DNA of 12,602 nucleotides from Chloroflexota bacterium (GTDB lineage Bacteria; Chloroflexota; Dehalococcoidia; Lucifugimonadales; Lucifugimonadaceae): assembly GCA_030831265.1 (NCBI GenBank), contig JAURLM010000209.1, positions 1 through 12,602 on the forward strand. Reading direction: 5' to 3'. Under the pieces are notes generated by a model. The model saw nothing but the letters and a program-made list of their open reading frames with translations, made no database searches and was not told where the DNA came from. Made by a program: the position numbers and the translations under genes. This document shows positions 6,860 through 12,602 of the stretch, piece after piece. How positions within the stretch are numbered: the stretch's first letter is position 1; every line of letters starts with the position of its first letter.

Positions 6860-6967
6860 CGAACTCCCTGTGCGTTCCGTCCGTCGGTTCCGTAGTTCCA
6901 ACGTCCAAGTGCTTCAAATCGACAGAACACCCCGTTAGCTCTACGGGGTGGAAAACGTCAAATCGGG
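6860..6967 (-). promoter_or_regulatory. rpsK-rpsD spacer with perfect hairpin (possible S4 control element)
   Basis: This 108-base gap is long for this operon. It contains a perfect 8-base-pair stem (6928-6935 with 6943-6950) around a 7-base loop. In - strand RNA the stem is followed by UUCUGUCGAUUUG, not a clean U-tract, so it is a poor intrinsic terminator. S4 represses its own synthesis through structured leaders in E. coli (before rpsM) and in Bacillus subtilis (before rpsD). A similar role here is inference only. It could equally be an RNA-processing or mRNA-stability hairpin. Confidence 0.4.
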
Positions 6968-7354
6968 TTAGACCCTCCGCTTCTTAGGCGGGCGACAACC
7001 GTTGTGCGGTATCGGGGTGATGTCTTTGATGCTGACCACTCGGATACCTGCTGACTGCAGAGCGCGAATTGCGCTTTCGCGGCCAGCGCCGGGGCCTTTC
7101 ACATAAACGTCAACGGTCCGCAGCCCGTGTTCCATTGCATTCCGAGCGGCGGTGTCACCTGCCCGCTGAGCTGCAAAGGCAGTTGACTTGCGTGAGCCCT
7201 TGAAGCCCATGCCACCGGCACTGTTCTGAGCAATGACATTGCCCTGGGGATCAGTAAGGGTAATCAACGTGTTGTTAAACGTAGCGTTGATGTACGCGTG
7301 CCCCTGTGGCACGAATTTCTTTTCCCTACGGCGAGTTCGAGGCTTTCTTGGCAT
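6968..7354 (-). CDS. rpsK: 30S ribosomal protein S11
   Basis: S11 is a small-subunit platform protein that interacts with 16S rRNA near the E site. It is 128 residues, a normal length. Family landmarks: INATFNNTLITLTDPQGNVI near residue 25, SAGGMGFKGSRKSTAFAAQ, then VDVYVKGPGAGRESAIRALQ, and the conserved end DITPIPHNGCRPPKKRRV. ATG 7354 has only a weak purine-rich stretch upstream. It follows rpsM by 73 bases and precedes rpsD, the standard alpha-operon order. It ends with TAG. Confidence 0.97.
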   Translation of the reverse strand: MPRKPRTRRREKKFVPQGHAYINATFNNTLITLTDPQGNVIAQNSAGGMGFKGSRKSTAFAAQRAGDTAARNAMEHGLRTVDVYVKGPGAGRESAIRALQSAGIRVVSIKDITPIPHNGCRPPKKRRV

Positions 7355-7427
7355 CTATTGGTCTCTTGCTGATGATGTTCTACAACGATTGAGGCGCGTT
7401 TATCTACCTCAACTGTATGTCAGTGTC

Positions 7428-7811
7428 CTAATGAGCTGCGGTCTTCTTCTTACCTGCAACTGTCTGGCGGCGTCCACGCCGCGTACGAGCGTTGGTCTTG
7501 GTGCGCTGACCGTTAACGGGTAGCTGCCTGCGATGCCGAATACCGCGGTAAGACTGTATATCTGTCAGACGCCGAATGTTCATCTGGGTCTCTCGACGCA
7601 GATCACCTTCGATCAACAGACCAGTCCGTTCAATCGCGCTACGGACTCGCGCAAGGTCCTCTTCCGTGAGATCTCTCACACGAGGGTTTTCCAACAGGCC
7701 AATCTCGTCGAGAATCTTCTTCGAGGTAGCTGCACCAATGCCATGAATATGCGTCAGAGCAAATTCAAGCCTGTTGTTGTCTGAAATGTTTACGCCGGAA
7801 ATAATCGCCAT
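7428..7811 (-). CDS. rpsM: 30S ribosomal protein S13
   Basis: S13 is in the head of the small subunit; it forms bridges to the large subunit, and its tail contacts P-site tRNA. The protein is 127 residues, typical. It shows the N-terminal ISGVNISDNNRLEFALTHIHGIG, the middle DLTEEDLARVRSAIER, and the diagnostic SYRGIRHRRQLPVNGQRTKTNARTRRG. The C-terminal tail is basic (RRGRRQTVAGKKKTAAH). ATG 7811 is the natural family start; no strong Shine-Dalgarno is visible. It follows rpmJ by 14 bases and precedes rpsK. Confidence 0.97.
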   Translation of the reverse strand: MAIISGVNISDNNRLEFALTHIHGIGAATSKKILDEIGLLENPRVRDLTEEDLARVRSAIERTGLLIEGDLRRETQMNIRRLTDIQSYRGIRHRRQLPVNGQRTKTNARTRRGRRQTVAGKKKTAAH

Positions 7812-7825
7812 ATTTTTACCGTCTG

Positions 7826-7939
7826 CTAGCCCTGCGCCTGTTTGTGTTTGACGTTAATGCAGATGACGCGCAACGTCCTGCGACGACGAACCACTTTGCA
7901 CTTCGGGCACATCGGCTTGACCGAGGCTCGAACCTTCAT
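7826..7939 (-). CDS. rpmJ: 50S ribosomal protein L36
   Basis: The smallest large-subunit protein, 37 residues. On the - strand it reads MKVRASVKPMCPKCKVVRRR, then RTLRVICINVKHKQAQG. The zinc-ribbon ligands are intact as C11, C14, C27 and H32 (C-X2-C-X12-C-X4-H), so this is the zinc-binding form. Length and the KHKQ-x-QG ending are exactly as expected. ATG 7939 has a GGGAG about 10 bases upstream. The gene lies between infA and rpsM, its usual position, and ends with TAG. Confidence 0.97.
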   Translation of the reverse strand: MKVRASVKPMCPKCKVVRRRRTLRVICINVKHKQAQG

Positions 7940-7977
7940 AATCGCCAGTCTCCCGTGATCGATCTGTGTCCCTGTTC

Positions 7978-8196
7978 TTACTTGAACCGGTACGTAATTC
8001 GACCGCGCGTGAGGTCATACGGGGACAGTTCCACAAGAACCCGGTCACCCGGAAGAATCCGGATGAAGTTCTTGCGAATCTTTCCTGATGCATGAGCAAG
8101 CACTTCATGCTTGTTGGGCAGCTCTACACGGAAAACCGCATTCGGCAGCGCCTCATCCACCAGACCTTCGACCTCTATTGCTTCTTTTTTCGCCAT
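7978..8196 (-). CDS. infA: Translation initiation factor IF-1
   Basis: IF-1 binds the ribosomal A site during initiation and supports IF-2 and IF-3. The 72-residue protein is the standard length and folds as a single S1/OB domain. It starts MAKKEAIEVEGLVDEALPNA, continues FRVELPNKHEVLAHASGKIRKNFIRILPGDRV, and ends VELSPYDLTRGRITYRFK, all diagnostic. ATG 8196 is chosen because it gives the family start and has GGAG four bases upstream; a longer in-frame start at 8238 would add 14 unrelated residues. A 301-base gene-free region lies upstream where map is usually found, so infA is probably the first gene of a transcript running to rpsI. Confidence 0.97.
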   Translation of the reverse strand: MAKKEAIEVEGLVDEALPNAVFRVELPNKHEVLAHASGKIRKNFIRILPGDRVLVELSPYDLTRGRITYRFK

Positions 8197-8351
8197 GTAA
8201 CTCCCGGCAACACCCAGGGTTCCGTGCCGTTGGCGCATCCACCTCAGTGCTTGTATTTCGAACCTGGCCGGGCTAAATATGTATCGCTTTGTGCGATTCC
8301 ACTCTTGGCAGACGCGACAATCCGCCCTGTTGCGAGCCTGTTTTCCAGTTC

Positions 8352-8377
8352 GCTGACCCTGTTTTCACTCGGTCAGC
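8352..8377 (-). repeat. Perfect 7-bp inverted repeat in the infA leader
   Basis: GCTGACC at 8352-8358 and GGTCAGC at 8371-8377 form a perfect stem with a 12-base loop; in - strand RNA the loop is A-rich (GAGTGAAAACAG). No U-tract follows, so it is not an intrinsic terminator. It overlaps the ACAGG repeats. A regulatory or stability role is possible but unproven. Confidence 0.5.
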
Positions 8378-8439
8378 ATCCCAAGTCTCAGGTTCCCGAA
8401 ACCGGGCGGTATGTATCACTACAAATCCGACCAACAACG

Positions 8440-8468
8440 ATTGTAGCGCACATTCACCCAAATATGAA
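8440..8468 (-). promoter_or_regulatory. Candidate sigma-70-type promoter for infA operon
   Basis: On the - strand TTCATA (8468-8463, four of six matches to TTGACA) is followed by exactly 17 bases and TACAAT (8445-8440, five of six matches to TATAAT). The expected transcription start is near 8433. It is well placed in the only large gene-free gap of the operon, directly after adk. Such matches arise by chance, so confidence is moderate. Confidence 0.5.
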
Positions 8469-8497
8469 CCTGATTCCCGGAGCGAACCGCAACGGAC

Positions 8498-9064
8498 TCA
8501 GTTTTTGTTCTCGCCGCCTACTGCCAATATCAACCTGTTGAACACCTCATCCGGTGTTCCCAACCCATCAATCTCGACAATTCTGCCGGATGACCGGTAG
8601 TAGTCGAGAACCGGCGCTGTCTGCTGTTGGTAGACATCCATACGCCTCGAAATAGTCTCTGGTGTATCGTCAGACCGGCCCTGTTCGCTGGCGCGGTTGA
8701 TGAGCCGTTTGACCAGCTCATCTTGATCCACCTTGAAGTAAACGCACTTATCCAGCGGCTTGTTGGCCTCTTGAAGAGCTGCATCCAACGCTTCAGCCTG
8801 GCCGAGTGTACGCGGAAAGCCGTCGATCAGCATACCGTCGCCACCACCGAGCCTGGACTTGATCATGTTGATGATCACTTCATCCGGGACCAGGTCCCCA
8901 CGATCCATATATTGCTTGGCCAACTTGCCAAGCTCTGATCCTGCTCCCACTTCAGCGCGCAGCATGTCGCCGGTTGCCAGGTGCGTGATGTTCAGTTTTT
9001 CGGCAAGCCGAACACCTTGAGTGCCCTTCCCTGCTCCGGGAGGGCCGAATAGTACGATTCTCAT
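8498..9064 (-). CDS. adk: Adenylate kinase (short, zinc-free form)
   Basis: Catalyses ATP + AMP to 2 ADP in the cytoplasm, balancing adenine nucleotides. At 188 residues it is the short form: the LID between the core strands is only a short loop (RASEQGRSDDTPETI), with no zinc-binding cysteines. The P-loop GPPGAGKGT is at 7-15, followed by the AMP-binding THLATGDMLRAEV, the DGFPRTLGQAEAL segment and the LID arginines. ATG 9064 gives the standard start MRIVLFGPPGAGKGT and has GGAAG seven bases upstream; an earlier in-frame start would overlap secY with unrelated sequence. It lies 16 bases after secY, and secY-adk is a common pairing. The usual next gene, map, is missing. Confidence 0.96.
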   Translation of the reverse strand: MRIVLFGPPGAGKGTQGVRLAEKLNITHLATGDMLRAEVGAGSELGKLAKQYMDRGDLVPDEVIINMIKSRLGGGDGMLIDGFPRTLGQAEALDAALQEANKPLDKCVYFKVDQDELVKRLINRASEQGRSDDTPETISRRMDVYQQQTAPVLDYYRSSGRIVEIDGLGTPDEVFNRLILAVGGENKN

Positions 9065-9080
9065 GCGGGTTCTTCCGTGT

Positions 9081-10442
9081 CTACCTGATGAAGCCTTCGT
9101 AGTTACGCATGAGCAGCTGTGCTTCAAGCTGTCGCATGGTATCCAGCGCAACACCCACCATAATCAGCAGGCTGGTGCTCTGGACGATACTGGTGGCTGC
9201 ATCCAGGTTCGTTACGATCCCGGCCAGCCACGGCATAACGGCGATGACACCGAGGAACAATGCTCCACCCCAGGTGATCCTGAGAACAACCCGCATGAGG
9301 TAGTCACGCGTTGGCTGTCCCGGCCGGATTCCCGGAATGAAACCACCGTTCTTCTGCAGGTTCTCGGCAAGGTTCTGCTGAGAGTGAGTTACCAGTGTGT
9401 AGAAGAACGTGAACGCCACCACCATGAAGAATATTGCTATCCAGTATGGCGTTGAGGTAACTCCAAGGTTGTCATAGAGCCACTGTGCGGAATTCGATAT
9501 GAAGCTGTCCGACCTGGGGTCAAGAAAGAAGCTGATGACAACGGTTGGCAGCGTTATCAATGAGAACGCGAAGATAAGCGGAATCATCCCTGCGGCGTTA
9601 ACTCTTAACGGAAGATGAGACGCGCCGGATTGCCGGTACATCCGTCCTCCTCTGAAAACAGACCGCCCATACTGCACAGGGACGCGCCTCTGTGCTTCGT
9701 TGAAGTAAACGATCAGGTAGACGATCAGGAGGCCAATAGCGATGAGCATTCCCACCTGGAAAACCTGGTCACGCAAAAGCCAGAGCTGACCGACAACCTG
9801 TGGAAGCGTGGAAACGATACCGGCAAAGATGATTAGCGAAAGGCCGTTACCGATGCCTTTTTCCGTTACCAGTTCACCAAGCCACACAAGCAACATTGTG
9901 CCTGCTGTCATGGCTACAAGGATGGAAACAGTGTTGATGATCTGGCCTGAACCAAATCCAATTCCAGAGATTGCGCCTGAACCGAATGATCCGGAGAAAA
10001 GGTTGAGCTGTCCGTAACCCTGCAAGATTGCGAGTGGAACAGTCATGTAGTGCGTGTAGCGGTTGATCGTCTTCCTGCCTGCTTCACCCTCTTGAGAGAG
10101 AGCTTTCAGGCTCGGGATGATCGGCGTCAAAATCTGGAGAATAATTGACGCAGTGATATACGGGTACACGCCTAGTGCAGCAACACTCAGGTTACGGAGA
10201 GCACCACCACTGAACAAGTCGAGGATGCCCAGGAACGGGTTAGCATCGAAAGCTGCGCTCAGTGCTTCCCGGTCAACACCCGGAAGTGGGACGTGCGCGA
10301 TGAAGCGAAATAGGATCAGTACACCAAGTGTGAACAGGATCCGGTACCGGAGATCCGGTATCCGCATGGCGTCGATCATCGCCTGCAGTAGAGCTGGCCT
10401 CCCAGAGCCTTCAGAGCGCTGGGCGTTTGCCTGCCTCATCAT
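9081..10442 (-). CDS. secY: Preprotein translocase channel subunit SecY
   Basis: SecY is the central membrane channel of the SecYEG translocon for secretion and membrane-protein insertion. The protein is 453 residues, in the normal range, with about ten hydrophobic membrane segments; the first is near residues 33-50. Family signatures: HVPLPGVDREALSAAF, GVYPYITASIILQILTPIIP (91-110), EKGIGNGLSLIIFAGI (194-209), then SHLPLRVNAAGMIPLIFA (275-292) and GGFIPGIRPGQPTRDYL (366-382). It ends with LLMRNYEGFIR. Two adjacent ATGs occur (10442 and 10439); either may start. It begins 8 bases after rplO, its usual upstream neighbour in the spc operon. A Gly-rich periplasmic-loop segment (150-167) is somewhat unusual but plausible. 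Confidence 0.97.
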   Translation of the reverse strand: MMRQANAQRSEGSGRPALLQAMIDAMRIPDLRYRILFTLGVLILFRFIAHVPLPGVDREALSAAFDANPFLGILDLFSGGALRNLSVAALGVYPYITASIILQILTPIIPSLKALSQEGEAGRKTINRYTHYMTVPLAILQGYGQLNLFSGSFGSGAISGIGFGSGQIINTVSILVAMTAGTMLLVWLGELVTEKGIGNGLSLIIFAGIVSTLPQVVGQLWLLRDQVFQVGMLIAIGLLIVYLIVYFNEAQRRVPVQYGRSVFRGGRMYRQSGASHLPLRVNAAGMIPLIFAFSLITLPTVVISFFLDPRSDSFISNSAQWLYDNLGVTSTPYWIAIFFMVVAFTFFYTLVTHSQQNLAENLQKNGGFIPGIRPGQPTRDYLMRVVLRITWGGALFLGVIAVMPWLAGIVTNLDAATSIVQSTSLLIMVGVALDTMRQLEAQLLMRNYEGFIR

Positions 10443-10450
10443 GATTCAGC

Positions 10451-10912
10451 TCAACCGCCTTTCGCAGCGCCAATGACTGTCACGGTGCCGCCGGCCTTCT
10501 CAATCTTTTCCCGTGCACTTTTGCTGAAGGCATGTGCGGAAACGTTGAGCTTCTTCGAGAAATCACCCTCGCCAAGAATTTTGATGGGGTCCTGCTTCCG
10601 GCGTGAAACTCTGCGTTCAAGTAGCACCTGAGGTGTCACATCTGAACCGGCTTCAAAAAGCGCTTCTAGCTGTGCAAGGTTAACTGGCACATATTCGACG
10701 CGGTTCAACGGCGTGAATCCACGCATGTAAGGGAGGCGTTTGATAAGCGGCAGTTGTCCACCTTCAAAAAGTGGGTGAACCTTGCTGCGAGCCTTCTGAC
10801 CCTTGTTACCACGACCAGAAGTTGAGCCTCGTCCACTGCCATCACCGCGGCCCACTCTGCGTGTTCCACGTCGAGAACCGGTTGATGGCTTTAGTTCGTG
10901 TAGTCCTGTCAT
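10451..10912 (-). CDS. rplO: 50S ribosomal protein L15
   Basis: Late-assembling large-subunit protein bound to 23S rRNA. It is 153 residues, normal. The N-terminal Gly/Arg-rich extension is diagnostic (RRGTRRVGRGDGSGRGSTSG, then RGNKGQKAR), followed by FEGGQLPLIKRLPYMRGF and the C-terminal globular part ending VSAHAFSKSAREKIEKAGGT. ATG 10912 gives MTGLHELKP, close to the family start; no strong Shine-Dalgarno is seen. It follows rpmD by 49 bases and is followed 8 bases later by secY. It ends with TGA. Confidence 0.97.
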   Translation of the reverse strand: MTGLHELKPSTGSRRGTRRVGRGDGSGRGSTSGRGNKGQKARSKVHPLFEGGQLPLIKRLPYMRGFTPLNRVEYVPVNLAQLEALFEAGSDVTPQVLLERRVSRRKQDPIKILGEGDFSKKLNVSAHAFSKSAREKIEKAGGTVTVIGAAKGG

Positions 10913-10961
10913 ATCTGTTTGCGTTACCGCGTCCTACGCCAATTTCCTGGCGCGCCAAAAG

Positions 10962-11144
10962 TTATTTAACGGGTTCAACCGAAACGAGGTGATCAACCTT
11001 CTTGATCATGCCGACTATCACCGCAGAATCATCCTGGATCACCTGGTGGCGAATACGCCGGAGGCCAAGCGCCTTCAACGTCGCACGTTGATGAGGCTTG
11101 GTGCCGATAGGACTCTTGAGTTGTGTGATTCGAATCTTCGCCAT
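10962..11144 (-). CDS. rpmD: 50S ribosomal protein L30
   Basis: Small large-subunit protein of 60 residues, the standard bacterial length. It reads MAKIRITQLKSPIGTKPHQR, then ATLKALGLRRIRHQVIQDD, and ends VGMIKKVDHLVSVEPVK, matching L30 throughout. ATG 11144 lies 18 bases after the rpsE stop. An AAAGGA is present but farther upstream than ideal, so coupling to rpsE translation is likely. It sits between rpsE and rplO as in the canonical spc operon. Confidence 0.96.
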   Translation of the reverse strand: MAKIRITQLKSPIGTKPHQRATLKALGLRRIRHQVIQDDSAVIVGMIKKVDHLVSVEPVK

Positions 11145-11162
11145 GTCAGACTTCGCCGTCCT

Positions 11163-11696
11163 TTACGCCTGTGTTGCAGCAGCTTTACGACGCGCTGTTT
11201 CAGTCTCCGGGTCACGTAGCTGCTTCAGGGCTTCGAGTGTGGCTTTGACCACGTTAATAGCGTTCGTTGAACCGAACGTCTTGGTCAGAACATCTTTCAC
11301 ACCGGCTGCTTCCAGCACGGCGCGGACACCACCACCTGCGATAACTCCTGTACCCGGAGCCGCTGGTTTAAGCAGCACGGAGGAGCCACTGAAGCGGTAT
11401 GTAACTTCATGCGGAATAGTTGTGTTCTTGAGCTGCACGGGAACCATGCCCTTGCGGGCGTTCGCTGTGCCTTTGCGGACAGCGTCTGGCACCACACCGG
11501 ATTTACCCAGTGCAATCCCAACGTTACCTGCGCCGTCTCCGACAACGACCATTGCGTTGAACGTCAGGTTACGGCCACCCTTCACCACCTTGGACACGCG
11601 GCGAATCTTCACCACCTGCTCAATGTAGGCAGACTCTTCCTGCTCGTCCCTTCGGCGTGAACCGCGCCGGTCAGATTGTCGTTCGCTACTTACCAT
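11163..11696 (-). CDS. rpsE: 30S ribosomal protein S5
   Basis: S5 shapes the mRNA entry region and decoding accuracy of the small subunit. It is 177 residues with a hydrophilic N-terminal tail (Arg/Glu-rich, 1-22). The double-stranded RNA-binding-like domain is EQVVKIRRVSKVVKGGRN, continuing LTFNAMVVVGDGAGNVGIAL. The C-terminal domain has VLLKPAAPGTGVIAGGGVRAVLEAAGVKD and KTFGSTNAINVVKATLEAL. GKSGVVPDAV replaces the more common GKAxEVPxAI, a mild variation. ATG 11696 begins directly after the rplR TAA with no gap, so translation is probably coupled; a GGAGG lies about 13 bases upstream, rather distant. It is followed by rpmD. Confidence 0.97.
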   Translation of the reverse strand: MVSSERQSDRRGSRRRDEQEESAYIEQVVKIRRVSKVVKGGRNLTFNAMVVVGDGAGNVGIALGKSGVVPDAVRKGTANARKGMVPVQLKNTTIPHEVTYRFSGSSVLLKPAAPGTGVIAGGGVRAVLEAAGVKDVLTKTFGSTNAINVVKATLEALKQLRDPETETARRKAAATQA

Positions 11697-12050
11697 TTAG
11701 AAATCCAGTCCTCCGGAGCGTGCGCCCTCGGCCAACGCTTTGACCCGGCCATGGTATTTGTACCCACCGCGGTCAAACACAGCCTGTTTGACTCCAGCAT
11801 CAGTCGCCTTTTTCGCAATAGCCTCACCAACGGCTGCTGCCGTGGCAATCTTGCCACCATCAATTCCAGTCTCCCGGCTTGATGCGGCTACGATGGTCCG
11901 ACCTGCTGTATCGTCAATCAACTGAACATATATTTGCTTGTTCGATCGGAACACGGAAAGACGTGGGCGTGCTTCCGTACCCGAAACCGACTTTCGAACC
12001 CGGCGGTGGCGCAGTGCTCGCCTGCCCGGGTCAAACCTGCGGCTTGGCAT
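11697..12050 (-). CDS. rplR: 50S ribosomal protein L18
   Basis: L18 binds 5S rRNA and helps seat it in the central protuberance. From ATG 12050 the protein is 117 residues, standard. It shows the basic N-terminus GRRALRHRRVRKSVSGTEAR, then PRLSVFRSNKQIYVQLIDD and the C-terminal VKQAVFDRGGYKYHGRVKALAEGAR. ATG 12050 is preferred over an upstream in-frame GTG (12071) because it fits the family start, has GGGAG nine bases upstream and avoids overlapping rplF, which ends one base before it. It abuts rpsE with no gap. The order rplF-rplR-rpsE is canonical. Confidence 0.96.
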   Translation of the reverse strand: MPSRRFDPGRRALRHRRVRKSVSGTEARPRLSVFRSNKQIYVQLIDDTAGRTIVAASSRETGIDGGKIATAAAVGEAIAKKATDAGVKQAVFDRGGYKYHGRVKALAEGARSGGLDF

Positions 12051-12051
12051 A

Positions 12052-12602
12052 TTACTTGGCTCCCTTGCCACCAGCGGCCTTACCGGCCTTCAACCTGATG
12101 ACTTCATTTTCGTACCTGACACCCTTGCCTGAATAAGCGTTCGGCTTACGAATCTTACGAATACGTGCTGCCTGCTCGCCTACTGTTTCCTTGTTAGGTC
12201 CACTGATGACTACGGTGGTCTGCCCGTCTACCGCAAGGCTGTTGGTTCCCAGCGGGTCAACCAGGACCGGGTGAGAAAATCCCAGGCTCATCTCCAGGCC
12301 TTTGCCACGCTGCTGCACCCTGTAACCGGTACCGCTTAGCTGCAGGCGCTTCTGGAAGCCAGTGCTCACACCTACCACCATATTGCTGACAAGGCTGCGG
12401 GTCAGGCCATGCAATGACCTGCTTTCAGGTTCGTCATCACGCCGTTCAACAGTGATTACGCCATCAGCCATCTTGATATCGATTTTGGGCGATACCGGAC
12501 GCGCTAACTCACCGAGCTTCCCTTTTACAGAGACGCTCGTCTTTTCTATTTTCACCTCTACTCCGGACGGAACCGGAATGGGTGTCTGACCAATTCGTGA
12601 CA
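12052..12602 (-). CDS. rplF: 50S ribosomal protein L6 (start codon cut by one base)
   Basis: L6 lies near the base of the L7/L12 stalk and the factor-binding site. The frame runs to the window edge: the last bases, read on the - strand, are TG, then SRIGQTPIPVPSGVEVKIEK. Thus only the first base of the start codon is outside, and the protein is 183 residues, the normal length. A shorter GTG start at 12555 would remove the conserved SRIG-x-x-PI start and is rejected. Other landmarks: LARPVSPKI, LTRSLVSNMVVGVSTGF, then LQLSGTGYRVQQRGKGLEMSLGFSHPV and the end RKPNAYSGKGVRYENEVIRLK. The C-terminus is Gly/Lys/Ala-rich. It is the most upstream spc-operon gene visible and is followed after one base by rplR. 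Confidence 0.96.
   Translation of the reverse strand, partial: SRIGQTPIPVPSGVEVKIEKTSVSVKGKLGELARPVSPKIDIKMADGVITVERRDDEPESRSLHGLTRSLVSNMVVGVSTGFQKRLQLSGTGYRVQQRGKGLEMSLGFSHPVLVDPLGTNSLAVDGQTTVVISGPNKETVGEQAARIRKIRKPNAYSGKGVRYENEVIRLKAGKAAGGKGAK

Larger units (their letters stand above)
8197..8497 (-). promoter_or_regulatory. Gene-free gap between adk and infA: likely promoter and leader
   Basis: No convincing gene is present on either strand. Many bacteria have map (methionine aminopeptidase, about 750 bases) at this point; no metalloprotease motif or remnant is visible. What it holds, on the - strand: a candidate promoter at 8440-8468; an inverted repeat at 8352-8377; a wobble-containing 6-base-pair stem at 8307-8312/8321-8326; a small CCCG/CGGG hairpin near 8390-8405; and several ACAGG repeats near 8327-8363. 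If transcription starts near 8433, infA has a leader of roughly 235 bases. Confidence 0.6.

Noticed and set aside
8250..8275. tRNA-like T-loop sequence GGTTCGAAA on the - strand
   Set aside because: The flanking bases do not form a T-stem, and no acceptor or anticodon arm can be built around it.
8273..8461. 62-codon - strand frame in the adk-infA gap, starting at TTG
   Set aside because: No family resemblance, no ribosome binding site, and it begins inside the proposed promoter. Not a map remnant.
8092..8541. 149-codon open frame on the + strand spanning the infA-adk gap
   Set aside because: It covers the 5' part of infA antisense and the end of adk, has no ribosome binding site and no recognisable domain.
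1..12602. Mobile elements, CRISPR arrays, defence, secondary metabolism or horizontally acquired genes
   Set aside because: Every substantial coding region is a core translation, transcription, secretion or nucleotide-metabolism gene in near-canonical order; no transposase, integrase, regular repeat array or foreign-looking segment was seen.

Overview
This is an ordinary bacterial chromosome segment that carries core translation, transcription and secretion genes. I see no mobile element, CRISPR array, tRNA, rRNA, phage or defence gene, and no clearly new system. The source is most plausibly a free-living, moderately GC-rich member of Chloroflexota (Dehalococcoidia/SAR202-like). That rests only on general protein character and gene order (rplQ-truA-rplM-rpsI, a short adenylate kinase, a cysteine-free S4 N-terminus), so the phylum is an inference of low to moderate confidence.

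Left part (1-2765, + strand): the 3' end of hisS (histidyl-tRNA synthetase, cut by the window edge), then prfA (release factor 1) and prmC (the methyltransferase that modifies the GGQ glutamine of release factors). The cluster ends at a hairpin (2776-2811) placed to terminate transcription from both sides.

Right part (2838-12602, - strand, read right to left): the end of the spc operon and the alpha operon in near-canonical order. The genes are rplF (start codon cut by one base), rplR, rpsE, rpmD, rplO, secY, adk, a 301-base gene-free gap, infA, rpmJ, rpsM, rpsK, rpsD, rpoA, rplQ, truA, rplM and rpsI. Together they encode ribosomal proteins L6, L18, S5, L30, L15, L36, S13, S11, S4, L17, L13 and S9, the SecY translocon channel, adenylate kinase, IF-1, the RNA polymerase alpha subunit and a tRNA pseudouridine synthase.

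Points worth a second look: (1) rplM has an in-frame TAG just upstream of its conserved N-terminal residues, and no standard start codon recovers the full L13 N-terminus. (2) L13 carries a roughly 105-residue Ala/Lys-rich, histone-H1-like tail. (3) The alpha subunit ends in a strongly acidic tail. (4) The methionine aminopeptidase gene usually found between adk and infA is absent, and its place holds a candidate promoter and a structured-looking leader. (5) The unusually long rpsK-rpsD spacer contains a perfect hairpin that could be an S4 control site.
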